Below are positions 15,213 to 23,061 of a DNA stretch of 64,000 nucleotides, one piece after another (position 1 is the stretch's first letter; every line of letters starts with the position of its first letter). Source of the stretch: Mycobacterium senriense (GTDB taxonomy: Bacteria > Actinomycetota > Actinomycetes > Mycobacteriales > Mycobacteriaceae). The notes under the pieces were generated by a model. The model worked only from the letters and a program-made list of their open reading frames with translations, made no database searches and was not told the origin of the DNA. Location: assembly GCF_019668465.1 (NCBI RefSeq), contig NZ_AP024828.1:5456001-5520000 (forward strand). The letters are read 5' to 3'. A program made the translations under genes and the position numbers.

Positions 15213-15333
15213 CGCATCCTCCACCAGAGTATGCCGAGTATAGAAGAAACCGATCGGCTCGCGAAGGCCCCGATTTGTTCGTGAGACCCACAGGTGGCCC
15301 GAGGATTTCGTGCCGCGCCATCCTCGGAGCACA

Positions 15334-15561
15334 ATGTGGGGCGTGAGTTGGACGAGGTACACGGGCCGAGCGGACGCGGATATCGCCCTGGACGGCGACG
15401 CGCTGCATGCCGAACTCGAAGACCGCATCCGCGTGGATAATCCGCATCTGACCGACGTCCGGCTCGAGCGGGCAACCGCGACCGAAGCTTTCGACGCCGA
15501 ACCGAGCCGGCGGTTATACGACGTCACCTACCTGGCCGAAGACCCGGAAGACAATTCATAG
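15334..15561 (+). CDS. Small hypothetical protein (75 aa)
   Basis: An acidic protein: WTRYTGRADADIALDGDALH, then DVRLERATATEAFDAEPSRR and LYDVTYLAEDPEDNS. No family is recognised. Start choice is open between ATG at 15334 and GTG at 15343, and no strong ribosome site helps. It is divergent from the amidohydrolase and has consistent mycobacterial codon use over its whole length. Confidence 0.5.
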   Translation: MWGVSWTRYTGRADADIALDGDALHAELEDRIRVDNPHLTDVRLERATATEAFDAEPSRRLYDVTYLAEDPEDNS

Positions 15562-15648
15562 CCTGTCGACGCGGCGGCCATTTGCCCGCGCGGTCACCGT
15601 CGTTGGCGCTAAATTCCCCCTTCTGAGCATTGCAAAGGAGTGAAAGCG

Positions 15649-16023
15649 GTGCGGCCGATCATTGCCATCGTCGTTGCAGTCGTTACCGGGCTCGTCGCGC
15701 TGCCGACACCGACGGCCCGGGCCGACGACGACTTCGTTGCGCTGGCCGTGTCCGTCGGAAGCGGACGAGCCGCCGGCTGGGGCACCGGGGGCAGCCAGGA
15801 CCAGGCGAACCAAATCGCGCTGGCCCACTGCACCGCCGAAGCCGGTGACGCCTGTGAGGTCGTGGCCGGCACGCGCAACGGCTGCGCATCGGTGGCGTTC
15901 GATCGCGCCTCCGGCCGGTTCCAGGGCGGCTCGGGTCCCGACACGACGGCGTCCGCGAACGACGCGCTGACCAAGCTGGGGTCACCCAACGGTCGGGTCA
16001 AGACCACGCACTGCTCGTCCTGA
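15649..16023 (+). CDS. Secreted DUF4189-type protein
   Basis: A 124-residue exported protein. VRPIIAIVVAVVTGLVALPT is the signal sequence, cleaved near ARADDD. The mature domain has WGTGGSQDQANQIALAHCTA and CEVVAGTRNGCASVAFDRAS, the alternating A-x-x-C layout of DUF4189, and ends KTTHCSS. The start is decided by the ribosome site: AAAGGAG at 15634-15640 stands 8 bases before the GTG at 15649, while the GTG at 15640 would overlap it. Function unknown. Confidence 0.82.
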   Translation: MRPIIAIVVAVVTGLVALPTPTARADDDFVALAVSVGSGRAAGWGTGGSQDQANQIALAHCTAEAGDACEVVAGTRNGCASVAFDRASGRFQGGSGPDTTASANDALTKLGSPNGRVKTTHCSS

Positions 16024-16128
16024 TGGCACGCGTCAGCGCGTAGCGCCAAGAACACCGCGATTTCGACTATCTTTCAGTGAAGTCGTCCTTGACTCGCCGC
16101 CGAACGGCCCGCGCACCGAGGGGAGGCC

Positions 16129-16470
16129 ATGACCCGGATGAAGGCTGGAAAGTGGTCGACAGTCTGTGCGGTTTTCCTGGCCGCTGCCGCGCTCGCCTGT
16201 GCGACGCCGGCGGCAGCGGATGACACCGACGACGCCTTCATCGCGAACCTCTCCAAGGGCGGAATCACCGTGCCCGACAACGACAATGCGATTGCGACAG
16301 CCCATATGGTGTGCAGCAGCCTCGATACGAATCCCAACGCCCCGACGCTGGCATTTGTACTGGCGCGGGACAGCGACCTGTCGCCGAGACAGGCCGGCTA
16401 CTTCATCGGACTTTCGGTAGCCACCTACTGCCCGCAATACAAAGACAGGGTCGGCCCTTCGAGTAGCTGA
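16129..16470 (+). CDS. DUF732 secreted protein
   Basis: A 113-residue exported protein: KWSTVCAVFLAAAALACATP is the signal, then the DUF732 core DDTDDAFIANLSKGGITVPD, AIATAHMVCSSLD and a final YFIGLSVATYCPQYKDRVG. The D-x-x-F-L/I-x-x-L...G-I opening and late Y-C-P are the family hallmarks; the two Cys probably form a disulphide. DUF732 proteins are abundant in mycobacteria and of unknown role. Confidence 0.9.
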   Translation: MTRMKAGKWSTVCAVFLAAAALACATPAAADDTDDAFIANLSKGGITVPDNDNAIATAHMVCSSLDTNPNAPTLAFVLARDSDLSPRQAGYFIGLSVATYCPQYKDRVGPSSS

Positions 16471-16528
16471 ACGGCTGCCTGGACGCCCGCTTATGTGACC
16501 GTAGCTACCGCAGCACAAGGGATTTGGC

Positions 16529-16879
16529 TCAGCAGTGCTCGGTCCAGCATCGCTGCAGCGGGCAATAGGTCGAATGCGCAAGGCTCACCATGGATCCGAC
16601 CTCTCCGAAAGTCACGTTCCTCGGATCCAACGTCTGGTGAATGTTCTGGGCGATCTGGTCATAGGTCCAACCCCACCCGATGTCGTCGCAGATCAGGCGC
16701 CCCATTGCGGTGAGGGCGGCGTCGTGGTCGGGCGGCCAGCTGAAACCGGCGCCGCGCAACTGAGCCAGGTATGCGTCATCGAGCGGATCGGCGGTAGCGA
16801 CCGCGGCGTTGGCAACCAGAGCCGCGCCCGCCAAGGCGGGGACGGCCAACGCGGCCAGCCGGCGAGGTGAGAACATCAT
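16529..16879 (-). CDS. DUF732 secreted protein
   Basis: A 116-residue exported protein. MMFSPRRLAALAVPALAGAA and ANAAVATADP form the signal. The core DDAYLAQLRGAGFSWPPDHD, GRLICDDIGWG and VSLAHSTYCPLQRC follows the DUF732 plan. ATG at 16879 follows AAAGGAAGCGC, so the 14-residue upstream extension is not used. It converges with the DUF732 gene at 16129. The extra Cys at the end (CWTEHC) is unusual for the family. Confidence 0.88.
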   Translation of the reverse strand: MMFSPRRLAALAVPALAGAALVANAAVATADPLDDAYLAQLRGAGFSWPPDHDAALTAMGRLICDDIGWGWTYDQIAQNIHQTLDPRNVTFGEVGSMVSLAHSTYCPLQRCWTEHC

Positions 16880-17208
16880 GCGCTTCCTTTCTTCGGGACG
16901 TTCACGATGCCGTCGACCCACAGCGGCATGAAGATGAAGAATAGGGACAGCCGGAAAAAAATGGCTTATGAGCGGCTGAACAATCGGATTTCCGCGCCGT
17001 TGCAGGCACGCGACTTCGGCGTCAGCGCCGTGTCACGCCGGCGGGACCATGCTCGTACGCCGTGGTCAACCAGAACACTGTGCGTTCGATCCCCGGCACG
17101 ATTTCGGTGACGTCTATCTCGTTCTCGAATTTCAGCCCCAACCGGCTTTGGTTGCCGTGAAAGATTGTGCAAATCAAGTATTTAGGCTAACGAGGTAGAG
17201 TCGCGGGC
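16880..17208. other. Intergenic stretch with a possible gene remnant
   Basis: Promoter region of the DUF732 gene on the left. In the middle lies a short protein-like minus-strand frame (separate entry). The rest shows nothing recognisable. Confidence 0.4.
17022..17177 (-). pseudogene. Possible remnant of a small gene (51 codons)
   Basis: A minus-strand frame from a TTG at 17177 reads TIFHGNQSRLGLKFENEIDV then TEIVPGIERTVFWLTTAYEHG before TGA. The composition (alternating hydrophobics, acidic and aromatic residues) is protein-like and unlike the shadow frames around it, yet there is no good start or ribosome site. It may be the C-terminal end of a decayed gene. No family is recognised. Confidence 0.25.
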
Positions 17209-17421
17209 ATGAATGTGGTCGAGTGGCTCAGGACGCCCCGCTACCTGCGGACGCGTTTCATGATGGAAACGCGGCCGTTGAACCGCCTGGAAATGGAGAT
17301 CGTGTTCCTCGAGGTCGCCGCCCGCGACGCGCTGGTACGCCTGCCCGTGGCGTTCATGATTCTGCCGAAGAGCCCCCGCCCCTGGCGCGACGGCCCGTCC
17401 AACCCGGAGCAGGCCGAGTAG
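17209..17421 (+). CDS. Hypothetical 70-residue protein
   Basis: A basic, mostly helical protein: MNVVEWLRTPRYLRTRFMME, then LNRLEMEIVFLEVAARDALV, and a Pro-rich tail. No signal peptide or known motif is visible. Start ATG at 17209 has a weak ribosome site (GTAGAGTCG). It stands just ahead of the broken methyltransferase-like gene and could be expressed with it, or be a remnant itself. Confidence 0.4.
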   Translation: MNVVEWLRTPRYLRTRFMMETRPLNRLEMEIVFLEVAARDALVRLPVAFMILPKSPRPWRDGPSNPEQAE

Positions 17422-17466
17422 CGGTTCCGCATAGGCAGGCGGGTCGCTGCGGCGGGACCACCGACG

Positions 17467-18098
17467 ATGGCCATCGACAATCCCTACTGGGACGCGGTCA
17501 AGGACTGCGTCGAGACCGACAGCATCGGCGGCAACCCGGTGGTCGGCTATTTCAGCCTGGACCGCACGGTCGAAGAGAACATGGCCCACTCGCCGAACCG
17601 GCAATGGCTCGTACGCCGATACTGCTGGACCGTCCCCGACCCCGACACCGTGCAGTTCGTGGCCGGCCACGCCAAGGGGGGCTGCTCGATCCCATAGCGG
17701 GCACGGGTTATTGGGCCTACCTGCTCACCCAACTGGGCGTCGACGTCGTCTGCTACGACCTGAACCCGGGCACCGACCTGCTCACCAACGGCTAGCACGG
17801 TGACGACCTGTACGCCCAAATCGTCGCGAAGGATTGCGCCGAAGCGGCCGCCCTGCACCCCGACCGAACACTGTTCCTGTCCTGGCCTCCCCACGACCAG
17901 GACGTCGGCGCGCGAATATTGCTGGCCTACAACGGGAATCGTCTCATCTACGTCGGCGATGGCCGTGGCGGCGGCACCGGGGACGCCCAGATGCATCAGA
18001 TCCTCGAAACACAGTGGACCGAGGTCGATTCCCGCCAACCGGTGCTGTGGTGGGGCCAACGCGATCGGGTGACGGTGTACGAACGCGGGGTTCGGTAA
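17467..18098 (+). pseudogene. SAM-methyltransferase-like gene with frameshift and in-frame stop
   Basis: The first frame (17467-17697) reads MAIDNPYWDAVKDCVETDSI, then RQWLVRRYCWTVPDPDTVQF, and stops just after a run of six G (17676-17681). Shifting frame at that run continues sensibly as LLDPIAGTGYWAYLLTQLGV and VVCYDLNPGTD, a SAM-binding motif I, up to TAG at 17793-17795. Past this stop the same frame continues DDLYAQIVAKDCAEAAALHP, LFLSWPPHDQDVGARILLAY and ends at TAA 18098. So one gene of about 210 codons carries two lesions. A sequencing error in the G run could explain the first but not the second. Confidence 0.78.
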
Positions 18099-18138
18099 AG
18101 GACTTGGGTGCCGCCGCCGAGTCGGGCATGCTGGCGGT

Positions 18139-19059
18139 ATGCATGTCATCAACGGAGTGCGTGACCCGGCGGCAAGCTTTCCCCTCGACAACGCGGCGGA
18201 CGACGCCGGCGAGCGCCGGCAGGCCAATCGCGCCGTCGCCCTCAGCGCCGTCGGACTGGCGCTGACGGGCCTGGTCGAGTTGGTCATCGCGCTGCTGTCC
18301 GGCTCGGTGGCGCTGCTGGGCGACGCGCTGCACAACCTGTCGGACGTCTCCACCAGCGCCTTGGTGTTCATCGGCTTCCGCGCGTCACGCAAGCTGCCCA
18401 CCGAGCGGTACCCCTACGGCTACGAACGCGCCGAAGACCTCGCCGGGATCGGCGTGGCGCTGGTGATCTGGGGCAGCGCCGTCGTCGCCGGTTTCGAAAG
18501 CGTCACCAAGCTGCTTCGTCACGGCGGCACCGGTTACGTGGGCTGGGGCATCGGCGCGGCGGTCGTCGGCGTGGTCGGCAATCAGCTGGTGGCTCGCTAC
18601 AAACTGGTGGTGGGCAGGCGAATTCGGTCGGCGACCATGGTGGCCGACGCCAAGCATTCGTGGCTGGACGCGTTGTCGTCGGGCGGTGCGGTGCTCGGGC
18701 TGATCGGGGTGGCACTGGGCTGGGGCTGGGCCGACGCGGTCGCCGGGATCGTGGTCACCGGGTTCATCTGCCACGTCGGCTGGGAGGTGACCGCCGATAT
18801 CGCGCACCGCCTGCTCGACGGCGTCGACCCCGACATCATCACCACCGCCGAGGCCGTCGCCGCCTCGGTTCCCGGTGTGACGCACGCGCACGCCCGGGCC
18901 AGGTGGACCGGGCGGACCCTGCGCGTCGAGGTGGAAGGCTTTCTGAACGCCGACACGTCGCTGGCGGCCTCCGACCAGATCGGTCGCAGCGTCGCCGCCG
19001 CGCTCGTGTCACAGATCCCGGAGATGCAAAGCTTCACGTGGACGGCGCGCGCGGCGTGA
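18139..19059 (+). CDS. Cation diffusion facilitator (CDF) metal exporter
   Basis: A 306-residue inner-membrane exporter, probably a metal/proton antiporter that protects against Zn, Mn, Fe or Co excess. About six membrane segments are visible from residue 33 to 215. The metal-site motifs are complete: GDALHNLSD (Asp62, His65, Asp69) in TM2 and DAKHSWLDAL (Asp170, His173, Asp177) in TM5. A cytosolic C-terminal ferredoxin-like domain (HRLLDGVDPDIITTAEAVAA onward) follows. The H-x3-D/H-x3-D pattern fits a Zn- or Mn-type subgroup, though specificity is inferred. It stands alone. Confidence 0.93.
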   Translation: MHVINGVRDPAASFPLDNAADDAGERRQANRAVALSAVGLALTGLVELVIALLSGSVALLGDALHNLSDVSTSALVFIGFRASRKLPTERYPYGYERAEDLAGIGVALVIWGSAVVAGFESVTKLLRHGGTGYVGWGIGAAVVGVVGNQLVARYKLVVGRRIRSATMVADAKHSWLDALSSGGAVLGLIGVALGWGWADAVAGIVVTGFICHVGWEVTADIAHRLLDGVDPDIITTAEAVAASVPGVTHAHARARWTGRTLRVEVEGFLNADTSLAASDQIGRSVAAALVSQIPEMQSFTWTARAA

Positions 19060-19071
19060 GATAGCCGGACC

Positions 19072-20034
19072 TCAGCGGCGGAACCGCTCCCGCAGCTGCG
19101 GGTCGTTCTCCCACCAAAGCCCCGACGGCGCGGGGGTTTCATTCTCGGCGCCCCCGCTCTGGGCGCTCCGCGCCTCGGCCTCGTCCAGTTCGGCATCGAC
19201 CGCGACCGCGTGCGCCTTCTCGTCGCGAGACATGGCGCGCATCAGCAGCAGCACGAACGGCCACCCGACCAGGTCGCCGAGGATCCACAAGACACCGGCG
19301 CCGATCGTCTGGTCGAGCCGCGGGTCGGGGCCCCAAGACCGTTGCAGCCCCGCGTAATACGCCGCACCGATCAACGGGCCCTGCCAGATGACCAATCCGA
19401 GCACACCGTCGCCCAGCGCCTCGGCCACGCTGATCAGCAGCGAGATCGACTGAGGGTACCGGTGTGGTACCGGGTCTTCCTGCAGCCGGGCATAGAAGTA
19501 GCAGAAGCCCAACGCCACCAACAGGATTCGCGTCGGCGCACCGATCCACTCGGCCCGCAGGGCCGCGGTGTACCACGGCGTCAGGTACAGCAGCCACGGC
19601 GTGACCAGCATCGCCACCGACGTGGTCGCCGGATGCACGAGCACGCGCGCGAACCGCGTCGCCAACAACCGATCGATGCGGTCGCGGCCCGCCGGCCCGA
19701 CGGCGTCGCGAAGGACGGTGACCGGCTTGGCCTGCGCGACGAGAAACGGCACGACATAGAGCAGCAGTAACACCTGCAGCGCGCGCACCCAGAACAGGAC
19801 GTAGGCGTAGGCACCGACCGCGCTGATCGTGGCCAGCAGCCACACCAGCATGCCCGCACCGAAGCACGCGGCGTTCGCGGCGCGGACGGGACGTTCGGCA
19901 CCACGGGCGCGCCGGTAGCACCAGGCATATCCGGTGGCGAGCACCGCGACGACGGCCGCGGAGACGAGGTCGACATGCCAGGTCGCAACGGCCGCGTCCC
20001 ATGTCAGCGGTCCGGGATCGACGCGCACGGCCAC
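19072..20034 (-). CDS. CtaG-like cytochrome c oxidase assembly membrane protein
   Basis: A 320-residue polytopic protein of the caa3-type CtaG family (distinct from the Cox11-type protein also called CtaG). The family acts in assembly or copper handling of haem-copper oxidases. The opening PLTWDAAVATWHVDLVSAAV, AVGAYAYVLFWVRALQVLLL, ATTSVAMLVTPWLLYLTPWY and the late GPDPRLDQTIGAGVLWILGD with PFVLLLMRAM are typical. About seven membrane segments are visible, with a soluble acidic C-terminal tail. It converges with the CDF exporter. Confidence 0.88.
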   Translation of the reverse strand: MAVRVDPGPLTWDAAVATWHVDLVSAAVVAVLATGYAWCYRRARGAERPVRAANAACFGAGMLVWLLATISAVGAYAYVLFWVRALQVLLLLYVVPFLVAQAKPVTVLRDAVGPAGRDRIDRLLATRFARVLVHPATTSVAMLVTPWLLYLTPWYTAALRAEWIGAPTRILLVALGFCYFYARLQEDPVPHRYPQSISLLISVAEALGDGVLGLVIWQGPLIGAAYYAGLQRSWGPDPRLDQTIGAGVLWILGDLVGWPFVLLLMRAMSRDEKAHAVAVDAELDEAEARSAQSGGAENETPAPSGLWWENDPQLRERFRR

Positions 20035-20058
20035 CAGCCTATTGCGGCCGCGATCGGC

Positions 20059-20403
20059 TCAGTTGCCGGCGCCGCCTTCCGGCTTCGGACCGCGGTCGTC
20101 GCCGGTGATGTACTTCGGGCAGTAATGGGCGGCGGCGAGGTAGGTGAACTTGGCCGCGGCGGCGCCCTGGAAGCCCGGATTCTGGTTACGCAGGTCGGTC
20201 ACGATCTTCGCGTCCGATTGGCCGTCGTCGAGCAAATCGCACACCGACTTGCCGATGGTGATCGCGTTGCCGCCGTCCTGGTAGGTGAGGCCGGCGTCGC
20301 GGAGGTCTTTGAGGAAGTCCTGGTCGTTGTCGATGTCCGCGTGCGCCGGCGCGGCCAGGACGATCATGGTTGCGAGGCTGGTCAGCCCCAAAAGAAATCG
20401 CAT
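20059..20403 (-). CDS. DUF732 secreted protein
   Basis: A 114-residue exported protein. MRFLLGLTSLATMIVLAAPA is the signal, cut after HAD. The core DNDQDFLKDLRDAGLTYQDG, GKSVCDLLDDGQSD and FTYLAAAHYCPKYITGDDRG is a complete DUF732 domain. ATG at 20403 opens the signal directly; upstream extension to 20517 lacks credible sequence. Just upstream of the CtaG-like gene on the same strand (24 bp). Confidence 0.9.
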   Translation of the reverse strand: MRFLLGLTSLATMIVLAAPAHADIDNDQDFLKDLRDAGLTYQDGGNAITIGKSVCDLLDDGQSDAKIVTDLRNQNPGFQGAAAAKFTYLAAAHYCPKYITGDDRGPKPEGGAGN

Positions 20404-20675
20404 AGCGCTTCGATTGTTGCAAACATGCGGGTGGTTGGCATCTCGTCGGGCGAACGGGACGTGAACTGTCCTCCGGCCGCCGGGGTGTCCGCAGCGGAAC
20501 AGCGGATTTAAATGCACCTGAAGCGGGTAGCGAATAGGCGCTATCGCCGATCAGCAAATAGATCCGCATGAGCGCATTGAAGCGTTTTTAACGATTTAGT
20601 CAATGCTGTGCCGGTGTATGGAATTTGTAAAAACCTTATTACATTCACCTCACACGTCCCATTGCGGACGACGTG

Positions 20676-21023
20676 TCAGGAGGAGCTGGCCGGCGTCGCA
20701 CTCGATGTGGGCGAGGTGGTGCTCGAAACCACGTACGGGCAGTACGTGCTGGCGGCGATGGCCGCGAACTTGTTGGCTTTATCGTCAGTCAGGTCGGAGT
20801 TCTTGGACTCCAGAGTCGAGACGACATCCGACATCCCGGTGGGGGCCTGAAGCGTCTTGCACACCCATTTGCCCGCTCCGACTGCCAGATCGCTGTCGGA
20901 ATACGTGATGCCGGCCTTATCCAGTGACGCGATGAATGCGTCGTCAGTGTCATCGGCGTGTGCAGGCACCGCCATACCAATTACGGCGGCAAAGCCCGCC
21001 GCTGCGGCGAGAAACAGTTTCAT
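20676..21023 (-). CDS. DUF732 secreted protein
   Basis: A 115-residue exported protein: MKLFLAAAAGFAAVIGMAVP is the signal, then DDTDDAFIASLDKAGITYSD, GAGKWVCKTLQAP and KFAAIAASTYCPYVV of DUF732, ending with a Ser/Thr/Pro tail (SSTTSPTSSATPASSS) that may be glycosylated in the cell wall (inference). Its start is about 55 bp from the divergent clpC2 operators, so its promoter overlaps a regulated region. Confidence 0.9.
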   Translation of the reverse strand: MKLFLAAAAGFAAVIGMAVPAHADDTDDAFIASLDKAGITYSDSDLAVGAGKWVCKTLQAPTGMSDVVSTLESKNSDLTDDKANKFAAIAASTYCPYVVSSTTSPTSSATPASSS

Positions 21024-21078
21024 GAATTACAGATTGACAGAAAGGCGAGCAACCTGCATCTCGTGCGACGAACCAATC

Positions 21079-21127
21079 GTCAACCTACGGTTGACAACCC
21101 GTCCGTCGTCAACCTAGCGTTGACGAC
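21079..21127. promoter_or_regulatory. Palindromic operators and promoter of clpC2
   Basis: Two related inverted repeats lie directly before clpC2: GTCAACC-N3-GGTTGAC at 21079-21095, and GTCGTCAAC-N5-GTTGACGAC at 21105-21127, the second ending one base before the ATG. Centres are 29 bp apart. A TTGACA hexamer (21091-21096) and TAGCGT (21115-21120), 18 bp apart, make a plausible promoter whose transcript would begin at or near the ATG, i.e. leaderless. ClpC2 carries a helix-turn-helix and is known in M. tuberculosis to control its own promoter. Confidence 0.82.
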
Positions 21128-21889
21128 ATGTCCGACCCTGTCCGTATCGCCTATCGGATCCGCCTGGACGAGTTGATCGACGCCATCGAGAGCGTCCACC
21201 CCGACGTGCTGGACCAGCTGGCCGACGCCGTCCTGGCCGCTGAGCACCTGGGCGAGGTCGCCGACCATTTGATCGGCCACTTCGTGGACCAGGCCCGCCG
21301 CTCGGGCGCGTCCTGGACCGACATCGGCAAGAGCATGGGCGTCAGCAAGCAGGCCGCCCAGAAGCGCTTCGTCCCGCGCGCCGAGGCCGCCGCCCTCGAC
21401 CTCGAACAGGGGTTCACGCGGTTCACCCCGCGGGCGCGGGGCGCGGTGGTGGCCGCACAGAACGCCGCGCACGAAGCGGGCAACGGCGAGATCACCCCCG
21501 ATCACCTGCTGCTCGGTGTGCTCGGCGATGCGGCCGCCCTGGCGACCGTATTGCTGCACCTGCAGAAGGTCGACACCGAGGCGCTGCGCGCCGCCGCGAC
21601 CGAGGCGATCTCCGCGCTGCGCGCGGATGCCGAACCGCCGCAGCTCATTCCGTTCAGCGGGCCTGCGCGCAAGGCGCTCGAACTGAGCGTGCGCGAGGCA
21701 CTTCGCCTCGGCCACAACTACGTGGGCACCGAGCACCAGTTGCTGGCGCTGCTGGAGCTGGAGGGCGGGGACGGGCCGCTGCACCGATGCGGCGTCGACA
21801 AAGACCGGGTCGAGGCGGATTTGATCACGGCGCTGCAAACCCTCTCCGGCGGCGGGAATGTCGCGCCGAGCGGGGCCGGCGGCGGCTGA
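21128..21889 (+). CDS. clpC2: ClpC2, Clp N-domain protein with helix-turn-helix
   Basis: A 253-residue protein. Residues 59-84 (SGASWTDIGKSMGVSKQAAQ and on) form a helix-turn-helix. Residues about 95-240 hold the two repeats of a Clp N-terminal domain, FTPRARGAVVAAQNAAHEAG with ITPDHLLLGVL and FSGPARKALELSVREALRLG with VGTEHQLLALL. There is no ATPase module. From work on the M. tuberculosis protein, ClpC2 mimics the ClpC1 N-domain, binds ClpC1-targeting antibiotics such as cyclomarin and represses its own gene. The palindromes abutting the start fit this. First gene of the Rv2667-like syntenic block. Confidence 0.93.
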   Translation: MSDPVRIAYRIRLDELIDAIESVHPDVLDQLADAVLAAEHLGEVADHLIGHFVDQARRSGASWTDIGKSMGVSKQAAQKRFVPRAEAAALDLEQGFTRFTPRARGAVVAAQNAAHEAGNGEITPDHLLLGVLGDAAALATVLLHLQKVDTEALRAAATEAISALRADAEPPQLIPFSGPARKALELSVREALRLGHNYVGTEHQLLALLELEGGDGPLHRCGVDKDRVEADLITALQTLSGGGNVAPSGAGGG

Positions 21890-21973
21890 GCGGTGCGGTC
21901 GACCCCTCCCTTCGGCATCACCGCGTGTGCAATCATGCGAGGGTCCCCTGCAACGGCGCCAAGGAGGCACCAC

Positions 21974-22513
21974 ATGGCGAAGATGCACCGCTGGCCGGTG
22001 GTGGCGTCCGCCTTTCTGGTTGCCGTTGCCGGCATCATCAGCGTCGGCGTCGGCGCGGTTCCGATGCCCCGCGCGTGGGCCGGGGATGCGCCGATCGGCC
22101 ACATCGGCGACACGCTGCGGGTGGACAACGGCACGTTCATCGCCGACGTCACCGTGAGCGGGGTGGGGCCGTGCGACCCACCGCCGGGATTCGGCTACAC
22201 CCGCGAAGGCACCTACAAGGGCTTTCCGGGCAGCACCGTCGAGCGCGCCGACGTGACCATCCGCGCGATCCGGGTGCCCAACCCGTACGTCATGGCGACC
22301 GTGATGGATTTCAACGGCGTGACCCCGAACGCCGACGCCTACAAGCCGCGGGCCTCCGATGCGCCCGACGCGCTGGACAACGTGCTCGTCAACGCCCCGA
22401 ACGGGGCGATCGTGCGCGGCGGCGTGTATTGGGACGCCTACCGCGATCCCGTCTCCACCGTCGTCCTGCTGGACAAGAAGACGGGCTACCACCTCGCGCA
22501 GTGGAACCTCTGA
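21974..22513 (+). CDS. Exported Ala/Val-rich protein (Rv2668-like)
   Basis: A 179-residue secreted protein. ATG at 21974 has AAGGAGG five bases ahead and opens MAKMHRWPVVASAFLVAVAG, a signal peptide with probable cleavage after RAWAGD. The mature part shows GDTLRVDNGTFIADVTVSGV, PPPGFGYTREGTYKGFPGS, TPNADAYKPRASDAPDALDN and YWDAYRDPVSTVVLLDKKTG, resembling Ig-like secreted mycobacterial proteins. It follows clpC2 and overlaps the GNAT gene by 13 bp, so these are probably co-transcribed. Function unknown. Confidence 0.8.
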   Translation: MAKMHRWPVVASAFLVAVAGIISVGVGAVPMPRAWAGDAPIGHIGDTLRVDNGTFIADVTVSGVGPCDPPPGFGYTREGTYKGFPGSTVERADVTIRAIRVPNPYVMATVMDFNGVTPNADAYKPRASDAPDALDNVLVNAPNGAIVRGGVYWDAYRDPVSTVVLLDKKTGYHLAQWNL

Positions 22514-23061
22514 CCGGAACGTTCCAGATCGCGCCGGCGGCTTCCGGTGACGCCCTAGAGCTGGCCGCCGTTGCGGCGCAAACCTTTCCGCTGGCGTGTC
22601 CGCCGTCGGCGACCGCGGAGAACATCGCGTCGTTCATCGAGGCGAACCTGTCGGCCGCCCACTTCGCGCGGTATCTGAGCGATCCGGATCGCGCCGTCGT
22701 CACCGCGCGCCAGGACGGCCGGATCGTCGGTTACGCCATGCTGGTTCGCGGTGTCTCCGAGCACGCCGGCGTCCAGCAGGCCGTCGAAATCCGCCCGGCC
22801 GCCGAGCTGTCGAAGATGTATATCCTGCCCGATCGCCACGCGAGCGGGGCCGCGTCGGCGCTGATGGAACGCATACTGGCCGTCGCGGCCGACTGGGGTA
22901 TCCGCTGCGTGTGGCTGGGCGTGAACCGGGCAAACCAACGGGCGCAACGCTTTTACCTCAAGAGCGGGTTCACGATCAATGGCACCAGGACGTTTCAGCT
23001 CGGCGCCGGCGTCGAGAGCGACTATGTCATGATCCGCGAGCTGGGTCAGCCGCCGCGGTGA
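22501..23061 (+). CDS. GNAT-family N-acetyltransferase (Rv2669-like)
   Basis: A 186-residue acetyltransferase that moves an acetyl group from acetyl-CoA to an amine. Motif A, with the CoA pyrophosphate loop, is LSKMYILPDRHASGAASALM. Strand beta4 and the start of the fold are visible as DRAVVTARQDGRIVGYAMLV, and WLGVNRANQRAQRFYLKSGF is the usual C-terminal motif B. The start is GTG at 22501 (VEPLTGTFQIAPA), overlapping the end of the exported-protein gene. Its end overlaps the converging ATPase gene by 35 bp. The substrate is unknown. Confidence 0.9.
   Translation: MEPLTGTFQIAPAASGDALELAAVAAQTFPLACPPSATAENIASFIEANLSAAHFARYLSDPDRAVVTARQDGRIVGYAMLVRGVSEHAGVQQAVEIRPAAELSKMYILPDRHASGAASALMERILAVAADWGIRCVWLGVNRANQRAQRFYLKSGFTINGTRTFQLGAGVESDYVMIRELGQPPR

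Noticed and set aside
6030..16527. 15-bp repeat GCACAAGGGATTTGG at 6030-6044 and 16513-16527
   Set aside because: A match of 15 bases is near the number expected by chance between 64-kb strands, and no longer homology surrounds it.
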